From contig CAYSPJ010000097.1 of NCBI GenBank assembly GCA_964432875.1, forward strand, positions 1 through 19,294: a DNA stretch of 19,294 nucleotides. The letters run 5' to 3'. Positions 1 to 7,764 of this stretch are shown here, one piece after another. The stretch is from JACJYE01 sp964432875. GTDB taxonomy: Bacteria; Bacteroidota; Bacteroidia; Chitinophagales; Saprospiraceae. A program made the position numbers and the translations under genes. Numbering within the stretch: the stretch's first letter is position 1; every line of letters starts with the position of its first letter. Under the pieces are notes generated by a model. That model made no database searches and was not told the origin of the DNA. It worked only from the letters and a program-made list of their open reading frames with translations.

Positions 1-7
1 CATCAAG

Positions 8-820
8 ATGAGGCCCAAGTTTTACGCTACATTCGCTTTTTTCAAGCTGGCCTTTGTCGGCTCGATTGCTGCTCTTGCCGTGCTTGCCGCCCTGGAATGG
101 GGCATGGGTTGGCCCGTTTTCCTGCCTGGCGTGGCCGTGCTCTTGCTGGCTTTGGCGCTGGTTTGTTTCCGGCTGTTGCAGTTTGTATATAAGTACGCCC
201 TCGACCGTGCACACGACACCAACCAGGTGGAAGGGCTGCTATGGCTTTATTCCCGCTTTACGCCCACGGTCAACTTGCCCGCGATGCGCGAAGTGGCAGG
301 CTCTCCAGATTTCCTTAAAGTCTTGGTGGAATACTGTGACAAAAAACAGCCTACCGTCATCGTGGAAGCTGGCTCTGGCGTATCCTCCATCATCCTGTCG
401 GAGCTGCTGATGAAAAGAGGCAGTGCCGCCCGCCACTATGCCCTCGATCACCTGGAGCAGTATGCCGCCCTCACGCGCGAAAAAGTGCTTAACCCGCATA
501 GCCAGGTGCTGCATGCGCCACTTAAGGACTATCAAATCGGCAGTAAAAGCTGGAAGTGGTATGATATCGCTGCCCTGGAAGGGGTCAATCAAATCGACCT
601 CCTCATCATCGATGGGCCTACGGAAGATATCCAGCCGCTGGCGCGCTATCCGGCCTTACCTTTGCTAAAAGACAAGCTCAGCCCACAAGCCATCATCATC
701 CTGGACGATACCAACCGCGCTGGCGAGCAGGCTATCATCCGGCTTTGGCAACAGGAATTTGGCTTTAAAGCGAAGTTCTTGTTTACCGAAAAAGGGGCTT
801 GTGTAATGGAGAAGCCCTAG
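8..820 (+). CDS. Membrane-anchored class I SAM-dependent methyltransferase-like protein
   Basis: A 270-residue protein with two hydrophobic segments near the N-terminus (about residues 12-30 and 37-58), then a cytosolic Rossmann-type domain. Motif I reads VEAGSGVSS (119-127), an acidic DLLIIDGP motif lies at 197-204, and ILDDTNR at 231-237. This order resembles the Methyltransf_24 type of class I SAM methyltransferase. The substrate is unknown; nearby FkbM and glycosyltransferase genes make a surface glycan or lipid acceptor possible, which is inference. The ATG at 8 is only 7 bases from the window edge, so an upstream start outside the window cannot be excluded and no promoter can be seen. 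It converges on the lipoprotein gene ending at 862, with 41 bp between the stops. Confidence 0.72.
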   Translation: MRPKFYATFAFFKLAFVGSIAALAVLAALEWGMGWPVFLPGVAVLLLALALVCFRLLQFVYKYALDRAHDTNQVEGLLWLYSRFTPTVNLPAMREVAGSPDFLKVLVEYCDKKQPTVIVEAGSGVSSIILSELLMKRGSAARHYALDHLEQYAALTREKVLNPHSQVLHAPLKDYQIGSKSWKWYDIAALEGVNQIDLLIIDGPTEDIQPLARYPALPLLKDKLSPQAIIILDDTNRAGEQAIIRLWQQEFGFKAKFLFTEKGACVMEKP

Positions 821-861
821 TGCTGCCGTAACGCAGCTCTATCGGACTATAAATACAGACA

Positions 862-1464
862 CTACTCAGACTGCTTCAAGGGATAGTAGGGCTCGACAGG
901 GTTAGGGCGGGTAGAGCGCCAAACCCTGTTTTCCAGATCAAAATAAGTGTCTGCATCCGGGAATTCAATGTATTCCTCCTCGCCGGAGTTTTGCGGGTAA
1001 TACGGGCTGAGGTCTTCCCCTTTAGCCATTTTAGCAAAAAGCAGCGCGCCCTTTTCAGCTAGCTCTGCTTCGGGCATCTTCCAGGTGCGGAAGCGCTCTT
1101 CGTAGTACACCAGAGAATCAGCGGCGAATTGCAGGCGTATGCCGATGCCCACCCGCTTTTCGTGTAAGCTCGGAGCAATGCGGCTGGCCAAGAGATAGAT
1201 GTCGCCGTTCGCTTCATCCTCATAGTAAAGGTCGATGCGGTGCTTATTCGCCAAATCTTCGTAATAATCGTCGAAGCGGGCTTCAAATTTTGTCTCTTGA
1301 GTTGCTCTGGAAGGCAACTTCCCGGCGTAGCGGATAATCGCTTGTAATAGCTCTTTTCCCCGGGTTTCCCCGGGTTTTTCCCCCAGGCTTTCCGGGCTGC
1401 TGCTGCTGCCGCAGGCAGCAGCGAAAAACAAGAGGGCGTAGGCTAACCAAACTTGTTTGCTCAT
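862..1464 (-). CDS. Small lipoprotein of unknown function
   Basis: I do not recognise a family. With the start at 1464 the protein has 200 residues. It begins with a short signal peptide ending in a lipobox-like LFFAAAC, lipidated Cys18, then a Ser-rich spacer (CGSSSSPESLG). The mature part is highly charged, rich in Glu, Tyr and Arg, without membrane segments, so it is probably a periplasmic-side or outer-membrane lipoprotein. The frame stays open upstream to 1533, but those extra 23 residues would put the signal peptide in the interior, and a TAnnTTTG promoter box at 1489-1496 lies inside that extension; both argue for the ATG at 1464. It is separated from the upstream TonB receptor operon by a strong terminator and seems to be transcribed alone. 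Confidence 0.7.
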   Translation of the reverse strand: MSKQVWLAYALLFFAAACGSSSSPESLGEKPGETRGKELLQAIIRYAGKLPSRATQETKFEARFDDYYEDLANKHRIDLYYEDEANGDIYLLASRIAPSLHEKRVGIGIRLQFAADSLVYYEERFRTWKMPEAELAEKGALLFAKMAKGEDLSPYYPQNSGEEEYIEFPDADTYFDLENRVWRSTRPNPVEPYYPLKQSE

Positions 1465-1488
1465 TTGTCTTTGTTTTTTTGATGAGGG

Positions 1489-1496
1489 CAAAGTTA
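1489..1496 (-). promoter_or_regulatory. Promoter -7 box (TAnnTTTG) of the 862-1464 lipoprotein gene
   Basis: On the minus strand the bases read TAACTTTG, an exact match to the Bacteroidota -7 consensus. It lies 24 bp before the ATG at 1464, implying a leader of about 18 nt. The best upstream partner is TTTA at 1520-1523, with a long spacer of 23 bp. A run of seven C (minus strand, 1498-1504) lies in this spacer. Confidence 0.55.
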
Positions 1497-1550
1497 AGGG
1501 GGGGTATAACGGCTGTCTATAAAACCTAAACAAGCCCTAATACGGAATTC

Positions 1551-1590
1551 AAAAAAAAGACTTGCCCTCCGCCAGGAGAGCAAGCCTTTT
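1551..1590 (-). terminator. Strong intrinsic terminator after the TonB receptor/lipoprotein operon
   Basis: A 12-bp stem (1559-1570 with 1575-1586, two G-T wobbles) closes on a 4-base loop (1571-1574). On the minus strand it is followed by eight T (1551-1558), right after the stop codon at 1610. The other flank has four to five T for the plus strand, so it could work in both directions, although no plus-strand gene feeds into it closely. Confidence 0.85.
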
Positions 1591-1609
1591 TATATACTGA
1601 GAGCAAATT

Positions 1610-3028
1610 TTAATACGCTTTGTTTACGGGGTTGAACTCGGTCCAGCTATTGCTCCAGTCAGTAGCACCGATAGCGCCGCGGAAGTTGGCGTTTTTCTCA
1701 AAGAAGTTAGAACGGTTAGCCTCATCGAACTTCGGGTGGTCAAACTTGGCGCCAGAAGCAGCCGTGCCAGAGGTCACCACGAAGTTGGGGTCGCTAGGGT
1801 AAGCATCCGCCAGGCGGCTGCCGAAGAACCAGTCGGGGCTGATGCCTGCAGCAGTATGCTTAGCATCATCTGCTGCGCCATCAACCAATTGGTTGTTCGT
1901 TTCCCAGAAAGCCTTTACGTCGTCAACACTGACACCAGAGCCAGCGGCATAGGTCGTCCTCGGGGCCAGGAGGATGTTGTTTTCCAGCGCGCCGCGGCCA
2001 GCCTGGTAGTTGGCCAAAACGGAGGGCTGGTTCATGCGCACGCCTACCGGGAAACCCGCGAAGACGGAGTTGAAGATGGACAAAGCCGTACGACGGCGCA
2101 AGTCAATAGCGTGAGCGTAGTTAGCATTGGAAACGGAGTTGCCAGTTTTGATGGGGCCGATTACCGTGATGTTCGAGAAAACACCAGCAGTATAGGGCTG
2201 TACATCGTTGTCGTTCGGGCCGTTGTCTGTTTCGAAGCCGTTGGATTGCGATTGGTCAGCAAAGCCGGGGTAGCGCAGCGCCAAGCCATATTGGACGTTA
2301 CCCGACCAGCCATAGTCCACGTCAAAGTCGTCATCCCAGGTACAGAAAGAGACCAGGTACTTGCCATTGACCGTGCCGCCGAACCATTCGAAGCCGTCGT
2401 CACCGCCGAAGGAAACCATGCAATATTCCATAGTCGTGCCACGGCCGACGCCGCCCATAGTGATGGAATTGGTCTCGTTGTTCGGCGTCAGTTCAATGCC
2501 GGCAAATTCGACGCGCAGGTAGCGATAAACGCCGGAGTCGTCATCATCGTTAGCGGTATTGGCAGAGTTGACGTTGGCAGGGTTGGCACCGAAATAAAGG
2601 GGCGGCGTAATGCCTTCGATCGCCGGGTCAACCTGGTTGCAGCTAGCATTGCCAGCGATGACCAATCCGCCCCAGTCGCCGCGGTCGCGTACGCCGACTT
2701 CTTGGTTAGAAGTCATCACAATGGGCTTGTCGGCAGTGCCATTAGCGATGATTTTGCCGCCGCGGTCAACAATCAAAGTCGCGCGGGTGCGCTTGTCACC
2801 GAAGATGACGGTGCCTGGCTCGATGGTCAGGGTCTGGCCGCTGCGGACGAAGACCTGGCCTTGGAGCAGGTATTGCTTGTCTGCCGTCAGGGTTTGCGTA
2901 GCGAGATCGCCGGAAAGCTCTACCAGGTCATCCCCGGGTACGATCGGGCTGTCATCGTCATCTTTGTTGTCGCAGGCGCTAAAGGCCACTAAACTTGCGA
3001 GTGCTAAAATACTAAAAAAGTGTTTCAT
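1610..3028 (-). CDS. Surface lipoprotein, probable right-handed beta-helix, partner of TonB receptor
   Basis: A 472-residue protein with a signal peptide and lipobox AFSAC, Cys19. The next residues, DNKDDDD, fit the K-(D/E)2 type lipoprotein export signal described in Bacteroidota, so the protein is probably exposed on the cell surface. The N-terminal third has short repeated turns (LTIEPGTVIFG, LIVDRGGKIIANG, DKPIVMTSN, DWGGLVIAG) typical of a parallel beta-helix. The middle is rich in Asn, Asp, Gly and aromatic residues (GGDDGFEWFGG, WDDDFDVDYGWSG). It lies 35 bp downstream of the TonB-dependent receptor with no promoter visible between, so the two are probably one operon. By analogy to SusC/SusD it may capture a ligand for the receptor, but it is not SusD-like in sequence. 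Proteins of this general type are sometimes mislabelled as transporters. Ligand unknown. Confidence 0.72.
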   Translation of the reverse strand: MKHFFSILALASLVAFSACDNKDDDDSPIVPGDDLVELSGDLATQTLTADKQYLLQGQVFVRSGQTLTIEPGTVIFGDKRTRATLIVDRGGKIIANGTADKPIVMTSNQEVGVRDRGDWGGLVIAGNASCNQVDPAIEGITPPLYFGANPANVNSANTANDDDDSGVYRYLRVEFAGIELTPNNETNSITMGGVGRGTTMEYCMVSFGGDDGFEWFGGTVNGKYLVSFCTWDDDFDVDYGWSGNVQYGLALRYPGFADQSQSNGFETDNGPNDNDVQPYTAGVFSNITVIGPIKTGNSVSNANYAHAIDLRRRTALSIFNSVFAGFPVGVRMNQPSVLANYQAGRGALENNILLAPRTTYAAGSGVSVDDVKAFWETNNQLVDGAADDAKHTAAGISPDWFFGSRLADAYPSDPNFVVTSGTAASGAKFDHPKFDEANRSNFFEKNANFRGAIGATDWSNSWTEFNPVNKAY

Positions 3029-3063
3029 AATTCAATTTGGTTGATTATGTAAATGAAAGGTTT

Positions 3064-5889
3064 CTACTTGTTGAAGTCGTAAGCAAAAGTCAGGTTGATC
3101 AACTGCCCGCGCCGGAAAGTGAAGATGGGGTTGTCCACCTTGCGATCAATCATCTCGTTGCGGTCAGAATCTTCGAAGAAGCGGAAGGGCGCATCGAGCA
3201 GGTTTTGAATACCCAGCTTATAAGAGATGCGCGGGCCAAAGCGCTTGGTCACGGTCAAATCCATACTGTGGCGCGACAATTCATAGATGGTTGGGAAGTT
3301 GAGATCGCCCACTGAAAAGATGCGGTCGCCAAAAATATTGTAAACCAAGCTACCCGACCAGCCTGCATCCGGCTCTTCATAATACAGCGCCAGGTTGATG
3401 ATGTAAGGCGATTGCCCTTGCAGGGGGCGCACGCGGTCCTGGGCAGAAGCTAGCTCGCCCAGATCCACCTCCGACCAGATAAAGGAAGCATTAGCATTGA
3501 CGGCAAAACGGTCGAGCAAGCTCGAACCAGTTACGCCACGGAACGATTTGCGAAACTCGACCTCGACCCCATAGTTCCGGGCAAAGTCGGCATTGATGTA
3601 AGTAAAGCTGGGCTGCTCGGTGGTGATGATGGTGCGGTTTTCGATGGGGTCGTTGAAGTATTTGTAAAAGGCGCCAAGGCTGAAGGTCTCACCGATGCGG
3701 GGATAAATCTCATAGCGCAGATCGATGTTGTCGATGATGGCCGGCACCAAATCGGGATTGCCCACGCGGCCTGCTTCCAGTTTGTAGTCATAGAAAAGGA
3801 AGGGGGCCAATTCCCTGAATTCCGGGCGATTGACGGTGCGGCTGTAAGCCAGGCGCAAGATGGAGTTTTCAGACTTGTTGTAGCCGATATTCAAAAATGG
3901 CAGCAAGGAAAAAACAGGGTTTTCTACCGTAATCTCCTGGAAATCATCTTGGCTTTCCAGGCGCTGTACGTTATACTCGCCGCGCAGGCCCCCGCTGAGG
4001 TCAAAGCTGCCGATGGAATAATCACTGGCAATATAGGCTGCGCCAGTCAGGCTGTTAGCTTGATAAGAGTCGATAGGGCGGGTGCCTTCTTCGATTACTA
4101 AACCATCTCTGGTGCGGATGTTTTCCTGGCTGAAAATTTCGTCGAGCGGCAAGCGAGACAAGCGCTGCCCTTCGGTGGGGTCGAAAAAGCCCGGATAGAG
4201 ATAGGAGATATAGCGGGAGGAGAAATCGCGGTTGCGGTAGTCGGCATAATAGCCGCCTTTGAGCGCGCCTTTCTTGCCGCCAGCCAGCGGGAAAGCCCAG
4301 CTATAGTCCATACCTTGATTGACGGAAAACTCGAAGAGCTCGCCCCAGTAGCGGCCGGTCTCAAACAGGTTGGAAGAAGGCGGCAACTGCATGATGAAGT
4401 TTTGATCGGTCTCCGATTTGGGGCGGTAAGTACGGAAACGGCGCAGGTCTGGCTCTTGCTCGCTGAGGAAGCTGCCGCCGGCTACCCAGTGTAGGGTCTT
4501 ATTGGGGGTCAGGTTGTGTGTCCCTTCCAATTGGCCCGTATAGATCGAGCGGCTGCGATACCCCAGCAGGTAGTTGCTCAAATCGTCATTGGGCCGCTGG
4601 ATGAAGTCGAAGCCGTTGCGCAAGATGGTTTCGTTTTCGCCAATCTGGTTGAACAGGTTTTTAAAGCTGATGGTGCTGCGGTCGTTCAAGCGCAGCCGCC
4701 AGTTGGAAAGCAAGCTGATGCGGTTTTGCTTTTCGTAGGTGTTATCTCGGAATTGAAAGCGCGTCAGGATGGGTTGCGTTTGATCCACCCACTCAAAGTA
4801 GCGGAAGAAATCGCGTTGGAAAAACTGATAGCTAGTCGAGTAGTTGAGGTTGTTTACCGTCGTCAGGCGTTTGTCTCCGATCTTGATATCGCGGCCTATG
4901 CTGAGCCCAGCAGAATAATCGGGGGTTGCCATGTATTCATTGGGCTGGAAATTATTGGGCAATGAATGGGCGGCGTCTTGCCGCAATTGTGCATTGCGGG
5001 CAGAGCTTTGCAGTACGCGAGAACTGGGGAAGCTGCCCGGCAGTTGGCGGAAGCCGGAGTCAAAACCCAGGAAATCCGTAGGTGAGCCTTCGCTCTGAAA
5101 GTAAGCTGAGCCAGTAGTCCCTACGCGATAGCCTATGCCCAGGTTGAGCTTGGTGTAATTCTTTTCAACTTCATCTACCGTAAAAAGCTTGATGACACCC
5201 CCGGCGAAATCGCCCGGCATATCAGCCGAGCCAGACTTGTAGATCATCATGCGATCCAACGAATTGCCGGAGATCAGGTCGAAGGAGAAGGTGCGCTTAT
5301 CGACTTCGGTGCTCGGCGCTGCCACGTTGTTGATCATGACGCTATTGTAGCGCTCGCTTAGCCCGCGGATCATTACGAAGCGGTTATCGATAATCGTCAC
5401 GCCGGGGATGCGCTGCACTACCTGCGCGGCATTATTGTCTTGAGACTTGGCGATTTGTTGGCTGGAGACACCGCTGACCACCTGCTTGGCTTGCTTGACC
5501 TCAAGCAGCACTGCCGCAGTGGTGTTGGTTTTGCGGTATTCTACCACGGTTACCTCATCCAGGATCAGAGAGTTGACGGCGAGCACGATGTCCAACGTCT
5601 GCTTATCGGTAGGTTTAATCTCTACCTCGCGCAGTTCAGTGTTTTCGTATCCGGTATAAGTGACCAGGACGTCGTAAACCCCGGGGGGTATGTTGCGGAT
5701 GCTATAAAAGCCATCGTAGTCGGTGGCCGTACCCAGCTCGGTATTTTTGATGACGATATGCGCCCCGATGATGGTCTCTTTAGTCTCCGCGTCGATGACG
5801 ACGCCAGCCAGAGAACCAGCTTGTGAAAAGGCGAGCGGGCCGAAGCCCAGGAGGAAGCATGCGAAAATGATCGGCAGATAAAATTTCAT
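3064..5889 (-). CDS. TonB-dependent outer-membrane receptor with carboxypeptidase-regulatory-like domain
   Basis: A 941-residue outer-membrane protein. The signal peptide (about 1-22) is followed by a CarboxypepD_reg-like beta domain (about 25-105: LAGVVIDAETKE, GFYSIRNIPPGVYDV). A TonB-box-like LDEVTVVEY is followed by the plug (about 125-240, with VQRIPGVTI, VMIRGLSERYNSVMINN and SGSADMPGDFAGGVIKL). The rest is a beta barrel ending in an alternating hydrophobic strand, INLTFAYDF. Length and architecture are normal for the Oar/SusC-like receptor group. It takes up an unknown substrate using TonB-ExbBD energy. No SusD gene is adjacent; instead a surface lipoprotein follows after 35 bp, probably as its accessory partner. 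No sign of frameshift or truncation. Confidence 0.9.
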   Translation of the reverse strand: MKFYLPIIFACFLLGFGPLAFSQAGSLAGVVIDAETKETIIGAHIVIKNTELGTATDYDGFYSIRNIPPGVYDVLVTYTGYENTELREVEIKPTDKQTLDIVLAVNSLILDEVTVVEYRKTNTTAAVLLEVKQAKQVVSGVSSQQIAKSQDNNAAQVVQRIPGVTIIDNRFVMIRGLSERYNSVMINNVAAPSTEVDKRTFSFDLISGNSLDRMMIYKSGSADMPGDFAGGVIKLFTVDEVEKNYTKLNLGIGYRVGTTGSAYFQSEGSPTDFLGFDSGFRQLPGSFPSSRVLQSSARNAQLRQDAAHSLPNNFQPNEYMATPDYSAGLSIGRDIKIGDKRLTTVNNLNYSTSYQFFQRDFFRYFEWVDQTQPILTRFQFRDNTYEKQNRISLLSNWRLRLNDRSTISFKNLFNQIGENETILRNGFDFIQRPNDDLSNYLLGYRSRSIYTGQLEGTHNLTPNKTLHWVAGGSFLSEQEPDLRRFRTYRPKSETDQNFIMQLPPSSNLFETGRYWGELFEFSVNQGMDYSWAFPLAGGKKGALKGGYYADYRNRDFSSRYISYLYPGFFDPTEGQRLSRLPLDEIFSQENIRTRDGLVIEEGTRPIDSYQANSLTGAAYIASDYSIGSFDLSGGLRGEYNVQRLESQDDFQEITVENPVFSLLPFLNIGYNKSENSILRLAYSRTVNRPEFRELAPFLFYDYKLEAGRVGNPDLVPAIIDNIDLRYEIYPRIGETFSLGAFYKYFNDPIENRTIITTEQPSFTYINADFARNYGVEVEFRKSFRGVTGSSLLDRFAVNANASFIWSEVDLGELASAQDRVRPLQGQSPYIINLALYYEEPDAGWSGSLVYNIFGDRIFSVGDLNFPTIYELSRHSMDLTVTKRFGPRISYKLGIQNLLDAPFRFFEDSDRNEMIDRKVDNPIFTFRRGQLINLTFAYDFNK

Positions 5890-5915
5890 AAACTCAGTTT
5901 ATTAAAAATCTGCCG

Positions 5916-5923
5916 CAAAGAAA
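5916..5923 (-). promoter_or_regulatory. Weak candidate -7 box for the TonB receptor operon
   Basis: The minus strand reads TTTCTTTG, one mismatch to TAnnTTTG. It lies 26 bp before the ATG at 5889, the same distance as the better promoters in this window. No clean TTTG partner is present; a TTTC lies about 23 bp upstream. The 105 bp between 5890 and 5994 otherwise hold only AT-rich sequence. Confidence 0.35.
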
Positions 5924-5994
5924 CTCCAGTAGTGTAAACTGCTCGTGAAAGTTAGGTTAATTATGGGTTAAATTAAATAGGGGGTGGGTTAAAC

Positions 5995-6855
5995 TCACTG
6001 CCGGCGCAGCTTGCCCCACATGCGTTGGCGCCTGAATTGCCGGATAAAACGCCCCTCTTGAGGGCTGACCATAAACTCGTCGCGACGCAGGAAGGAGAGC
6101 AACCAGCCCCAGAGCACCGCCAGGCCAGTCAGGCCGAAGGGCTGGTTCAGGTAGCCCGCCTTGATCGCGCTGATCAGCGTAATGAAAAAGCCGTAGCGCA
6201 GCCGGTACATGCCATGCCCTACTTTAACTCTGATTTTGATCGAGCCGGTTTCTGCCCCCAGTGCCCGATAATGGCGCACCTGCAGGCTATTGTCCACCTG
6301 TATTTCCCAGCCGTGATAGCGGGCCAGCAGCTCGTCGGCCGTATCCCAGCCGATGGAAGCCCGCAGCCCGCCGATATCCTCAAAGCATTGCCGCCGATAG
6401 GTTTTGAAGGCGCCCTTCACATGATCCACATCCGAGAAATTCTCGTAAACCCACTCTCCGTTTTGTTCAATAGCGATGGTGCCCCCGGCAATACCCAGCC
6501 GCGGCGCTGCCCCAAACATGGCCACCATGCGCTGGAAGTAATCAGGCGCCAATTCGAGGTCGGCATCCAGTTTAGTCAGCAAATCGTAAGGTTCATTGAT
6601 CGCCCGATAGCCCAGGTAGAAAGCCCGCACTACCTTGGCGCCCGCCGCCCGCTGCTCTTTCTTCTCATGGTTTACCAACCGTATCCAGGGATGCTGCTGG
6701 GCATATCCAGCCACGATCTCCGCCGTACGGTCGCTTGACCCGTCATTGACCACGATGAGCCGCCGTGGCAGCAGCGTTTGCCGGGCGATGCTGTCCAGCG
6801 CCCGCCCAATAAAAGCCTCCTCATTGTAGGCCGGCATGATGATGATATATTCCAT
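5995..6855 (-). CDS. Glycosyltransferase family 2
   Basis: A 286-residue inverting GT-A glycosyltransferase. The N-terminus IIIMPAYNEEAFIGRALDSI begins directly in the first beta strand, supporting the ATG at 6853-6855. NDGSSDRTAEIV (37-48) binds the nucleotide-sugar, and KLDADLEL (95-102) carries the metal-binding DxD. A later acidic segment, GWDTADELLARY, probably includes the catalytic base. A hydrophobic C-terminal stretch (FFITLISAIKAGYLN and FGLTGLAVLWGWLL) suggests membrane association. It follows the FkbM gene after 46 bp made almost entirely of 7-bp repeats and a G8 tract, and probably shares its transcript. The acceptor is unknown; the context suggests surface polysaccharide or glycolipid synthesis. 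Confidence 0.87.
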   Translation of the reverse strand: MEYIIIMPAYNEEAFIGRALDSIARQTLLPRRLIVVNDGSSDRTAEIVAGYAQQHPWIRLVNHEKKEQRAAGAKVVRAFYLGYRAINEPYDLLTKLDADLELAPDYFQRMVAMFGAAPRLGIAGGTIAIEQNGEWVYENFSDVDHVKGAFKTYRRQCFEDIGGLRASIGWDTADELLARYHGWEIQVDNSLQVRHYRALGAETGSIKIRVKVGHGMYRLRYGFFITLISAIKAGYLNQPFGLTGLAVLWGWLLSFLRRDEFMVSPQEGRFIRQFRRQRMWGKLRRQ

Positions 6856-6857
6856 TA

Positions 6858-6865
6858 CCCCCCCC
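6858..6865 (-). repeat. Homopolymer tract G8 (minus strand) just before the GT2 start codon
   Basis: Eight consecutive C on the plus strand read as G8 on the coding strand, two bases before the ATG at 6853-6855. The tract occupies the ribosome-binding position and directly abuts the heptamer array. Such runs are prone to slippage. Confidence 0.8.
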
Positions 6866-6913
6866 TTTAACCTTTAACCTTTATCCTTTAACCTTTAACC
6901 TTTATCCTTTAAC
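6865..6913 (-). repeat. Seven-unit heptanucleotide tandem repeat between FkbM and GT2 genes
   Basis: Seven consecutive 7-bp units on the plus strand: CTTTAAC, CTTTAAC, CTTTATC, CTTTAAC, CTTTAAC, CTTTATC, CTTTAAC. There is a 21-bp higher-order period of two A-type and one variant unit. On the coding strand the units are GTTAAAG or GATAAAG, purine-rich and Shine-Dalgarno-like. The array covers the last codons and stop (6902-6904) of the FkbM gene and fills the spacer before the GT2 gene. Confidence 0.95.
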
Positions 6914-7672
6914 CTTAAAAAACACCCCATCAATCGTATTCACCCTCCCCGTATCCAAATCCACCCCCTCTACGTGGAAGCTGAAAGGCTGGAAGCCCAG
7001 GCCCTTAGTCAGGCCCAGTATATCGTAAAACGCAAATTGGGTATGCTCATAAATGGCGTACAAGGGGATTTCGATTTTCAGCCCCTGCGCGCGCTGCAGG
7101 GTTTCGCCGGCACCGTCCAGCACTTCTTTCTCATACCCTTGCGTATCGATTTTGAGCATGATGCGGGCATCGGCTTCCGGGATATACTGCTGGATGATGC
7201 TGTCCAACCGGTATATTGGAGTCTTCTCCTGGCGCACGATGCGCGATTTGCGGTTGTGCGCCACATAGCTATCCTTGATGGGCAAGATGGAGCTAAAAAC
7301 CGTATCATCGGACACGTTGATCTCGATTTCCCCATCCTGGCTGCCGATGGCGCAGCGTTCGGCGACCAGCCAATCGGGGTAGCGGCTCGCGCGAGCCTGA
7401 AGCTCCCGGTAAGCGCTGCCTACCGGCTCAAAGGAGATGACCTTGCCCTGATAGCCAAAATCGTAGAGCGACTCCGCAAACTGCCCGGTATTCGCCCCGA
7501 TGTCGATGACATGGGTGATGCCCTGGCCCTTGAACAGCATGGCGTTGCGCAGGTCTTCGCTGGCCGAGGGCGTGAAGCGCTTGAAGCGCAGGTATAAGCC
7601 GGTCTTTTTGCCCCAGAAGCGCCGGGCGCGCGCCAGGCGCTTCGATTGTAGTATTTTCTGCAGTATATTCAT
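6902..7672 (-). CDS. FkbM family methyltransferase
   Basis: A 256-residue SAM-dependent methyltransferase of the FkbM type. SAM motif I VIDIGANTGQFAESL is at 55-69, the acidic end of strand 2 is SFEP (80-83), and LKIDTQGYEKEVLDGA (173-188) is the hallmark block of the family. FkbM enzymes O-methylate sugars or polyketides; in bacterial envelope regions they commonly modify glycans, and the GT2 gene downstream fits that role (inference). The ATG at 7670-7672 is about 25 bp from a candidate -7 box. The last residues (KVKG) and stop codon are encoded by the heptamer array, so the C-terminus was probably shaped by repeat expansion. Confidence 0.87.
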   Translation of the reverse strand: MNILQKILQSKRLARARRFWGKKTGLYLRFKRFTPSASEDLRNAMLFKGQGITHVIDIGANTGQFAESLYDFGYQGKVISFEPVGSAYRELQARASRYPDWLVAERCAIGSQDGEIEINVSDDTVFSSILPIKDSYVAHNRKSRIVRQEKTPIYRLDSIIQQYIPEADARIMLKIDTQGYEKEVLDGAGETLQRAQGLKIEIPLYAIYEHTQFAFYDILGLTKGLGFQPFSFHVEGVDLDTGRVNTIDGVFFKVKG

Positions 7673-7696
7673 GCGCTGGTTTTTTGAAAACGGGGG

Positions 7697-7704
7697 TAAA
7701 GGTA
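7697..7704 (-). promoter_or_regulatory. Candidate -7 box for the FkbM-GT2 transcript
   Basis: The minus strand reads TACCTTTA, one mismatch (final G) to TAnnTTTG, 24 bp before the FkbM start. A TTG-containing -33 candidate lies about 24 bp upstream. The distance to the start codon matches the other promoters here. The 92-bp gap (7673-7764) separates FkbM from the preceding GT4 gene. Confidence 0.4.
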
Positions 7705-7764
7705 ACGAATTGAATGCTTATAATCGAACAAGCGCGCTTATGTAGTGCCAACGCCTTATCTTGG

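Noticed and set aside
822..837. GCTGC/GCAGC hairpin between the convergent first two genes
   Set aside because: Only a 5-bp stem and no T tract on either strand, so it is not a convincing terminator.
1395..1425. GCTGCTGC-rich stretch in the lipoprotein gene as a microsatellite
   Set aside because: It encodes the Ser-rich spacer and Ala-rich lipobox region and contains only a few imperfect triplets.
1736..2992. A 418-codon open frame on the plus strand
   Set aside because: It lies entirely antisense to the lipoprotein gene with a clear signal peptide and lipobox; its translation is low-complexity Val/Ala/Asp with no recognisable motifs, typical of a shadow frame in GC-rich DNA.
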